This document shows, one piece after another, positions 58,248 through 64,000 of a stretch of DNA of 64,000 bases. A program made the translations under genes and the position numbers. The stretch comes from Myxococcaceae bacterium. GTDB taxonomy: Bacteria > Myxococcota > Myxococcia > Myxococcales > Myxococcaceae. A model generated the notes under the pieces. It ran no database searches. It was not told the DNA's origin and saw only the letters and a list, made by a program, of their open reading frames with translations. The DNA is taken from NCBI GenBank assembly GCA_017881265.1, contig JADGRA010000047.1, forward strand, positions 54,793 to 118,792, in the 5' to 3' direction. Numbering within the stretch: the stretch's first letter is position 1; each line of letters starts with the position of its first letter.

Positions 58248-60712
58248 GGCGACACCCCGAGTGCGGCGGTGATGCGCAACAAGTCCGCGAAGACGCCGGC
58301 CGCAGTGACTTCCGGCCCGGCGCCCGGCCCCTGCACCACCAGCGGTCGCTCGCGGTAGCGGGCGGTGGTGAAGCGCACGATGTTGTCGGTGGCCTGGCCG
58401 TGGGAGAAGGGATGGTCCGGGCTCAGCTCCATCAGCCCCACCGTGGCCGCCCCGGCGCGGTCGAGGCGCGCGACGTAGCGCAGCACCTTGCCCCGTCCGT
58501 GCGCCTCGGCCACCCGGGCGGCCAGCGGCGCGTCCATCTCGGGCAGACGCTCGAGAAACGCCTCGCGGGAGAGGGCCTGGAGGCCTTGTGGCACCAGCCC
58601 CTCGACCGCCACCGAGGACAACTCCAGGACGCCGTCCATCTCCCGGCCGAGGATGACCAGCTTGCGCGCGACGTCCATGCCGTTCAGGTCATCGCGGGGG
58701 TCCGGCTCCGTGTAGCCGGCGGCGCGCGCTTCCCGCACCAGGGCGGAGAAGGGCGTCCTGCCGTCGAAGCGGTTGAAGAGGTAGGCCAGCGTTCCGGAGA
58801 GGATGCCTTCGATGGAGAGCACCTCGTCGCCGGTGTCGAGCAGGTCGCGCAGCGTGGTGATGATGGGCAGGCCGGCCCCCACCGTCGCCTCGTAGCGGAA
58901 GCGGGCCCCGTGCTGGGCCGAGGCGCGGCGCAGGGCGCGGTAGCGCTCGAGCGGCCCGCTGCCGGCGTGCTTGTTCGGCGTGATGACGTGGATGCCCTGG
59001 GCCAGCCAGCTGGCATACGCATCCGCCACCCCGCCGCTGGCGCTGCAGTCAATGATGACAGCGTGGGGCAAGTGGCTCGCCCGAACGTGCGCTGCCAGCC
59101 GGTCGAGGTTGGCCTCCAGCGTCGCGCTGGCCAGGCGGCCTGGCGCCTCGGCAGGGGACAGCGCGAGTTCCTCCAGCACCATCCGGCGGCTGTCCGCCAC
59201 CGCGCGCACCCGGAGGTCCAGTTGCGCCTCTTTCCGGAGGCGCGGCGCGGCCCCCTCCAGCTGCCGCAGGAACGCCCGGCCGACTTGGCCCGGGCCGACG
59301 AGACCGAGGGAGACGGTTTGCGGCGACAGGTAGAAGCCTGCATGCGCTGCGCGCAGCGCGCGTGCCGCGTCGGCGCTGGAGATGGCCACCGAGATGTTTC
59401 GCTCCGAGGCGCCCTGCGCGATGGCGCGCACGTTCACCCCGGGCCGGGCGAGGGACTGGAAGAGGCGGGCGGCTATTCCGGGCGTCCCCGCCATCCCGTC
59501 CCCCACCGTGGCCAGCGCGCTGATGCCGGCCTGCACCGTGATGCGCTCGATGTGCCCTTGCTCCAACTCGCGCGCGAACGCCTCGCGCAGGGCGGTCTCC
59601 GCCGCCTCGGCCTCGACGGCGCGCACCAGGCAGCAGATGGAATGCTCGGAGGACCCCTGCGAAATCATCACCACCGAGACCCGTGCTGCGCGCAGCGAAC
59701 CGAAGACGCGCTCGGCGGTGCCCGGGACACCAATCATCCCAGCTCCCTCCACGTTCAGCAGTGCCAGGCCGGGCATGGTGCTGATGCCCTTCACCGCGCG
59801 ACTCAGGTCGACTTCGGCGTCGATGCGGGTGCCGGGATTCTCCGGCCGGAAGGTGTTTCGGATGTGCAGCGGGATGCCGCGGGCGATGGCCGGAGCCATG
59901 GTCTGTGGGTGGACGACCTTCGCGCCGAAGTAGGCGAGCTCGCATGCCTCGTCGTAGGACAGGTGCGGGATGAGCACGGCCTCGGGCACCAGGCGCGGGT
60001 CGGCCGACAGGACGCCGTCGACGTCTGTCCAGATGTGGATTTCCTCTGCGGCGAAGAGAGCACCGAAGATGGAGCCGGAGTAGTCGCTCCCGTTTCGGCC
60101 GAGGGTGGTGGGCCGGCCCCGGCCGTCGCGCGCCACGAAGCCTGTCACCACCACCCGGAGCTCCGGGTGGTGCGCACGCCAGGCGGTCAGCCGCCGCGCG
60201 CTGTCCTGCCAATCCACCGACACCCCGAGCTCGCCGGTCGAGACGACCAGGACGTCCCGCGCGTCGAGCAAAGCCGCCGGGCTGCCCAGCGCTGCGAAAT
60301 GCGCGGCCAGAAGGCGCGCCGAGAAGACCTCGCCCAGCCCCTGGATTCGGTCCACCGTTTCCGGGGCGGGCAGGCGAAGCAGTGAGAGGCCCTGGAGGAG
60401 TTCCGCCAGCTCGCCGAAGCGCTCCTCGAGCCAGTCCTGCACCTCGGCGGCGGCGGCGCCGAGCAGCTCGTCGGCGATGGTCCGGTGCCGGTCGCGCAGG
60501 GCCCTGCAGGCCTCTCGCCATCCGCCAGTGTCTGCCGCCGCGTCGCGGGCGAGGTGCAGCAGTGCGTCGGTGACGCCCTGGATTGCGGAGACGACGACGA
60601 CTTGTTCGGGTTCGGGACGGGCGCGCAACAGTTCCGCCACCGCCCGGAACCGCGCCGCGTCGGCGAGGCTGGAACCTCCGAATTTGTGGGCTACCCGTCT
60701 CAGAAGCACCAT
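58244..60712 (-). CDS. thrA: Bifunctional aspartokinase / homoserine dehydrogenase (ThrA type)
   Basis: An 822-residue fusion, the length of E. coli ThrA. The aspartokinase part has [20 protein letters not shown] at residues ~8-27, [20 protein letters not shown] and [19 protein letters not shown], followed by two ACT domains ([40 protein letters not shown]) for feedback by amino acids. The homoserine dehydrogenase part starts at about residue 465 ([20 protein letters not shown]), with [59 protein letters not shown] and '[15 protein letters not shown]'. ATG 60712. It is first in thrA-thrB-thrC; no Thr/Ile-rich leader peptide is visible. Divergent from the DUF3300 gene across 106 nt. Confidence 0.96.
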   Translation of the reverse strand: MVLLRRVAHKFGGSSLADAARFRAVAELLRARPEPEQVVVVSAIQGVTDALLHLARDAAADTGGWREACRALRDRHRTIADELLGAAAAEVQDWLEERFGELAELLQGLSLLRLPAPETVDRIQGLGEVFSARLLAAHFAALGSPAALLDARDVLVVSTGELGVSVDWQDSARRLTAWRAHHPELRVVVTGFVARDGRGRPTTLGRNGSDYSGSIFGALFAAEEIHIWTDVDGVLSADPRLVPEAVLIPHLSYDEACELAYFGAKVVHPQTMAPAIARGIPLHIRNTFRPENPGTRIDAEVDLSRAVKGISTMPGLALLNVEGAGMIGVPGTAERVFGSLRAARVSVVMISQGSSEHSICCLVRAVEAEAAETALREAFARELEQGHIERITVQAGISALATVGDGMAGTPGIAARLFQSLARPGVNVRAIAQGASERNISVAISSADAARALRAAHAGFYLSPQTVSLGLVGPGQVGRAFLRQLEGAAPRLRKEAQLDLRVRAVADSRRMVLEELALSPAEAPGRLASATLEANLDRLAAHVRASHLPHAVIIDCSASGGVADAYASWLAQGIHVITPNKHAGSGPLERYRALRRASAQHGARFRYEATVGAGLPIITTLRDLLDTGDEVLSIEGILSGTLAYLFNRFDGRTPFSALVREARAAGYTEPDPRDDLNGMDVARKLVILGREMDGVLELSSVAVEGLVPQGLQALSREAFLERLPEMDAPLAARVAEAHGRGKVLRYVARLDRAGAATVGLMELSPDHPFSHGQATDNIVRFTTARYRERPLVVQGPGAGPEVTAAGVFADLLRITAALGVSP

Positions 60713-60818
60713 TCTCGCCGATTCTGCAGCCTCTCGGCGGTCCCACGAGAACCAGCAGGGGCCGCCCACCCAATTCCCCGGCCGCACGCCGGCGAAAAGT
60801 CTGCGAGAGTGGCGTTGC

Positions 60819-62111
60819 ATGGCGTCCCAGCGCCCCTTTGCCATTCTCCTCGTCTGCGCAAGCACCGTGGCCGCGGCCCAGACTGCACCGCCTCCACCGG
60901 GGGCGGCTCAGGCCGGCGAACTGCTGCCCGAGCAGCTGGAGGCGCTGGTCTCGCCCGTGGCCCTCTACCCCGACCCACTCTTGGGGCAGATTTTCGAGGC
61001 CGCCGGGCAGCCCTCGCAGGTCATGGACGCGGCGCAGTGGAGCAAGGCGCACCCGGGAGTGTCCGGAAAGGACCTCGACGCGGCACTGCAGAGTCAGCCA
61101 TGGAGCGCGAGCGTCAAGGCGCTGGCCTCCTTCCCGGACGTGCTGAAGATGATGAGCGAGCACCCGGACTGGACGCGCGACCTCGGTGCCGCCTACCAGA
61201 CGCAGAAAGACGACCTTCTGTTTGCAGTGCAGCAGCTTCGCGCGCGCGCGATGGAGGCGGGAAACCTCAAGTCCAACGAGCAGCAGAACGTCAAGGTGGA
61301 GCCCGCCCCGGCTGCGCCCGCCGACGCCGGTGCGGCGCCGGCCACCACCGTCATCCGCATTGAGCCGGCCAACCCGCAGGTCATCTACGTTCCCGTCTAC
61401 AGCACGACGGTGGTGTACGGGACGTGGGTGTACCCCGCATACCCGCCGCCGCCCGTCTACCCTCCGGGCTACGTGGCCGGCGTGGCAGTCGTGTCATTCA
61501 CCGTCGGCGTCGCCATCCGCAACAGCTACTGGCGTTACCCGCCCTACCCGCCGTACCCGCGCTACCCGCCGCCCCGGTATGCACCCCCCCCCGGATACCG
61601 GCCACCCGGCGGTTACCCGCCCGGATACCGGCCGCCGCCCGGTGGCTATCCGCCTGCAGCCCGTCCTTATGGGGGGACGGGCCAACAGCCCGCCCAGCGT
61701 GCGGCGGGAGGAGCCCCTTCGTCGGGCCAACAGCCCGCCCAGCGCGCGGCGGGAGGAGCCCCTTCTGCGGGCCAACAGCCCGCCCAGCGTCCGGCGGGAG
61801 GAGCCCCTTCTGCGGGCCAACAGCCCGCCCAGCGTCCGGCGGGAGGAGGGCCGTCGGCCGGGCAACAGCCCGCCCAGCGTCCGGCGGGAGGAGGGCCGTC
61901 GGCCGGGCAACAGCCCGCCGGCGGCGCCGGGGGCAACAAAGGCTGGGGCGCCAGCCCGTCCACGGGGCAGGCCCACTCAGGCGGGCAGGCCTTTGGCGGG
62001 ATGAACAACGGCGCGCAGACTCGACAGGCGAGTTCGCGCGGAAACGCCAGCATGGGAAGTGCTTCCCGCAGTGGCGGCGGTCGGGGCGGTGGCGGCGGTC
62101 GGCGGCGGTAG
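60819..62111 (+). CDS. Exported DUF3300 protein with Tyr/Pro and Gln/Ala/Gly repeats
   Basis: A 430-residue exported protein (signal AILLVCASTVAAA). The conserved DUF3300 domain covers about residues 35-200: QLEALVSPVALYPDPLLGQI, DAAQWSKAHPGVSGKDLDAA and WSASVKALASFPDVLKMMSE. After IYVPVYSTTVVYGTWVYPAY come a Tyr/Pro-rich region, then a 15-residue tandem repeat (GQQPAQRxAGGxPSx, five copies), and a Gly/Ser/Arg-rich C-terminus. No enzymatic role is known. Followed 12 nt later by a DUF2950 gene, a frequent partner in proteobacteria. Confidence 0.86.
   Translation: MASQRPFAILLVCASTVAAAQTAPPPPGAAQAGELLPEQLEALVSPVALYPDPLLGQIFEAAGQPSQVMDAAQWSKAHPGVSGKDLDAALQSQPWSASVKALASFPDVLKMMSEHPDWTRDLGAAYQTQKDDLLFAVQQLRARAMEAGNLKSNEQQNVKVEPAPAAPADAGAAPATTVIRIEPANPQVIYVPVYSTTVVYGTWVYPAYPPPPVYPPGYVAGVAVVSFTVGVAIRNSYWRYPPYPPYPRYPPPRYAPPPGYRPPGGYPPGYRPPPGGYPPAARPYGGTGQQPAQRAAGGAPSSGQQPAQRAAGGAPSAGQQPAQRPAGGAPSAGQQPAQRPAGGGPSAGQQPAQRPAGGGPSAGQQPAGGAGGNKGWGASPSTGQAHSGGQAFGGMNNGAQTRQASSRGNASMGSASRSGGGRGGGGGRRR
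61680..61904 (+). repeat. 45-bp minisatellite in the DUF3300 gene, 5 copies
   Basis: Five in-frame 45-bp units, each coding GQQPAQR[A/P]AGG[A/G]PS[A/S], with a partial sixth (GQQPAGG). Units differ by a few bases. The copies are near-identical at DNA level, so expansion or contraction by slippage or recombination is likely and always stays in frame. Confidence 0.9.
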
Positions 62112-62123
62112 CCCAGGGCTCCC

Positions 62124-63038
62124 ATGAAGACATCGCCCTTCCGCTACCTGGTGCCCCTCCTCGTCACGCTGTGGGGCATGCGCGCAATGGCCACGCCGCC
62201 GGAGGCCTTCCCCACACCTGAGGAGGCAGCGCAGGCCCTGGCTGATGCTGCCAGCACTGGCAGCCTGGACGATGCCCTACGCGTCCTCGGCACCGGCGCG
62301 CGGCCGCTGCTCGTCTCCGGGGACGTGGTCGCGGACAGGGCAGCGCTGAAGCTCTTTTCTGACAAGTACGCCGAGGCTCACCAACTCACCAAGAGCGAGG
62401 ACGGCTCTCAAATCATCGTGCTGGGGACGGACGAATGGCCGTTCGCCATTCCGTTGGTTCACGGCAACGCCGGCTGGACGTTCGACGCCAAGGCCGGGCA
62501 GGCGGAGATTCTCGCGCGGCGCATCGGCGAGAACGAGCTGAACGTCATTCAAGTCTGTCTCAACTACGTGGATGCCCAGCGGGAGTACCGCGAACTCAAT
62601 CCAGACGGAGATGCCGTCGCGCACTATGCGGACCGGCTGATGAGCTCGCCGGGCAAGCACGACGGCCTGTACTGGCCCAAGGAACCAGGCAAGGCCGAGA
62701 GTCCCTTCGGGCCCCTGGTGAGTCGCGCCCAGCAGAAGGGCTACGCACCCGAGGCGGGAAAGCCCATCGCCTACCACGGATACTTCTACCGGATACTGAC
62801 CGCCCAGGGGCCCGAGGCGGACGGGGGCGTGCTCAACTACCTGGAGAGCGGGAAACGGTCCTTGGGCTTTGCGCTGCTGGCCTACCCAGCCTCCTACGGA
62901 AACTCCGGCGTCATGACCTTCATGGTCAACCAGGAGGGCGTCGTCTTCCAGAACGACTTGGGCCCGAGCACGCTGCAGGCCGAGAAGTCCATCACGTCCT
63001 TCAACCCGGGCGAAGGCTGGACCCGGGCCGCTCCCTGA
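62124..63038 (+). CDS. Exported DUF2950 protein
   Basis: A 304-residue exported protein (signal MKTSPFRYLVPLLVTLWGMRAMA). Conserved DUF2950 blocks: FPTPEEAAQALADAASTGSL near the start, GWTFDAKAGQAEILARRIGE, NELNVIQVCLNYVDAQREY, SPGKHDGLYWPKEPGKAESP, AYHGYFYRILTAQGPEA and GNSGVMTFMVNQEGVVFQND. Found next to DUF3300 in many proteobacteria; no function is established. The gap before it is 12 nt, so co-transcribed with DUF3300. A hairpin follows about 60 nt later. Confidence 0.87.
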   Translation: MKTSPFRYLVPLLVTLWGMRAMATPPEAFPTPEEAAQALADAASTGSLDDALRVLGTGARPLLVSGDVVADRAALKLFSDKYAEAHQLTKSEDGSQIIVLGTDEWPFAIPLVHGNAGWTFDAKAGQAEILARRIGENELNVIQVCLNYVDAQREYRELNPDGDAVAHYADRLMSSPGKHDGLYWPKEPGKAESPFGPLVSRAQQKGYAPEAGKPIAYHGYFYRILTAQGPEADGGVLNYLESGKRSLGFALLAYPASYGNSGVMTFMVNQEGVVFQNDLGPSTLQAEKSITSFNPGEGWTRAAP

Positions 63039-63097
63039 AGGACCGCCGCCGGGGGCCAAACCCGGGCCACGCGCAGGCCCAAAAAGACACGCGGCTT

Positions 63098-63125
63098 GGG
63101 CCGCTCGGGGCCTCCGGAGCGGCCC
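63098..63125 (+). terminator. Hairpin downstream of the DUF2950 gene
   Basis: GGGCCGCTC (63098-63106) and GAGCGGCCC (63117-63125) form a 9-bp perfect stem with a 10-nt loop. It is followed, about 100 nt later, by a T7 run (near 63228-63234) that has no hairpin before it. The rest of the 260-nt gap up to the tRNA operon shows no gene. Confidence 0.55.
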
Positions 63126-63298
63126 GGCACCGGGTCTGGACAAGTCCGGAGGTTCGCGGTAGGACGCGCGACCCCCGGGTGGACCCCCACTGGATAGGTG
63201 TGCATGTAGGGTACGGTCCAGGGGAGGTTTTTTTGAGGGCCCCACCGGTTGCAGTGGCAGTGCCGTAGACAGAAGAAACTTGAGTGAAATCAGCCGGT

Positions 63299-63371
63299 GC
63301 CGGTGTAGCTCAGGCGGTAGAGCAACTGATTTGTAATCAGTAGGTCGCGGGTTCGACCCCCGCCGCCGGCC
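63299..63371 (+). tRNA. tRNA-Thr (TGT)
   Basis: GCCGGTG acceptor (63299-63305) pairs with CGCCGGC (63364-63370) with one G-U. The anticodon arm CTGATTTGTAATCAG gives TGT. The T-arm is GCGGGTTCGACCCCCGC. First of four tRNAs before tuf, in the same order as E. coli thrU. Confidence 0.94.
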
Positions 63372-63426
63372 ACGGGAGGCTGCAAGAGACGACGGACGAA
63401 CGGAAAACCAACGAAGGAGAGCGTGC

Positions 63427-63510
<84 letters not shown>

Positions 63511-63530
63511 TGGAACCAAGGGACCCCCCG

Positions 63531-63606
63531 GCGGGAATAGCTCAGATGGTAGAGCGTCAGCCTTCCAAGCTGAATGTCGCGGGTTCGAATCCCGTTTCCC
63601 GCTCCA
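63531..63606 (+). tRNA. tRNA-Gly (TCC)
   Basis: GCGGGAA (63531-63537) pairs with TTCCCGC (63596-63602). The anticodon arm TCAGCCTTCCAAGCTGA gives TCC. The discriminator U is followed by an encoded CCA (63604-63606). Third in the operon. Confidence 0.94.
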
Positions 63607-63655
63607 TACGAAGTACGCGTTGTGCGAACGAAGGCGACGGCAGCTTAAACAGAAA

Positions 63656-63731
<76 letters not shown>

Positions 63732-63753
63732 TTTCGGAACGGAAGAGAGCGAC

Positions 63754-64000
63754 ATGAGCAAGGAGAAGTTCGAGAGGACGAAGCCGCACGTGAACGTTGG
63801 CACCATTGGCCACGTGGACCACGGCAAGACGACGCTGACCGCAGCCATCACCAAGGTGCTGGCGAAGTCGGGCGGGGCGACGTATTTGGCGTACGACCAG
63901 ATTGACAAGGCGCCGGAGGAGCGGGAGCGAGGCATCACCATCGCCACCGCCCACGTGGAGTACTCGACCAAGAATCGCCACTACGCCCACGTCGACTGTC
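63754..64000 (+). CDS. tuf: Translation elongation factor Tu, 5' part
   Basis: The first 82 residues of EF-Tu, running off the window. [20 protein letters not shown] leads into G1 [10 protein letters not shown]. The switch I region [15 protein letters not shown] contains the conserved Thr of RGITI. AHVDC starts G3. GGAAGAGAG lies 6 nt before ATG 63754. EF-Tu delivers aminoacyl-tRNA to the ribosome; the four tRNA genes upstream in the same order as in E. coli mark this as the tufB-type copy. Confidence 0.97.
   Translation, partial: MSKEKFERTKPHVNVGTIGHVDHGKTTLTAAITKVLAKSGGATYLAYDQIDKAPEERERGITIATAHVEYSTKNRHYAHVDC

Noticed and set aside
63228..63234. T7 run as an intrinsic terminator
   Set aside because: No hairpin directly before it; the stem at 63098-63125 is about 100 nt away.

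Overview
The window is about 64 kb of very GC-rich bacterial chromosome (strong G/C third-position bias, many GTG/TTG starts, long antisense shadow ORFs). The gene content points to Myxococcota, probably the Myxococcus/Archangium branch. Signs are many Asp/Gly/Ala-rich outer lipoproteins with beta-propeller or vWA domains, a TolQ/TolR/TolR trio next to topA, DnaK/DnaJ paralogues with TPR tails, DUF6178, and DUF3300/DUF2950 proteins. This is inference from families; no 16S gene is present.

Layout. 0.1-2.9 kb: pgeF, then a coiled-coil/TPR lipoprotein and a LysM protein (envelope). 3.2-7.8 kb: topA and a proton-driven TolQ-TolR-TolR motor. 8-14.4 kb: two large lipoproteins flanking trmFO. 14.4-18.4 kb: xerC, a degenerate release-factor-2-like gene, hslV-hslU. 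18.4-23.9 kb: an argD-type aminotransferase and a chaperone cassette (DnaJ-TPR, DnaK, proline-rich TPR). 23.9-27 kb, minus strand: a split MaoC-type hydratase pair, a thioester-reductase-like SDR, coaE and a small exported protein. 27.1-32 kb: tetraheme cytochrome, engB, a propeller lipoprotein, DUF6178. 32-40.7 kb: pyrD and an adenosine-deaminase-like enzyme (minus), then a one-carbon block folD / metF / gcvT-gcvH-gcvP. 40.7-44.9 kb: TonB-like protein, SpoIID-like protein, tRNA-Cys, a gene-free stretch and a CHRD lipoprotein. 45-48.5 kb: asd, fdxA, a GNAT enzyme, a GT28-like glycosyltransferase. 48.5-56 kb: hrpB, a HAD phosphatase, a DsrE-like protein, a vWA lipoprotein, rimK, a DsbD-alpha-like protein, rlmB. 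56-60.7 kb: thrA-thrB-thrC on the minus strand. 60.8-63 kb: DUF3300 and DUF2950 proteins. 63.3-64 kb: tRNA-Thr, Tyr, Gly, Thr and the 5' end of tuf, the same order as the E. coli thrU-tyrU-glyT-thrT-tufB operon.

How the genes fit together. Most of the window is core housekeeping: tRNA and rRNA modification (trmFO, rlmB, rimK), protein quality control (hslVU, DnaK/DnaJ), one-carbon supply (folD, metF, gcvTHP) and the aspartate family of amino acids (asd, thrABC). Between these sit envelope genes of poorly known function. Very tight coupling is common: ATGA, GTGA or TTGA overlaps at trmFO/lipoprotein, hslV/hslU, argD/dnaJ, dnaK/TPR, cytochrome/engB, HAD/hrpB and thrA/thrB, plus two convergent pairs that share a CTAG stop palindrome.

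I saw no IS element, prophage, CRISPR array or rRNA gene. The best candidates for something undescribed are the GGQ-less release factor 2 relative (15.3-16.5 kb), a recurring TAGNNT hexamer close upstream of start codons, the DnaJ-TPR/DnaK/TPR cassette, and the topA-linked TolQ-TolR-TolR motor.
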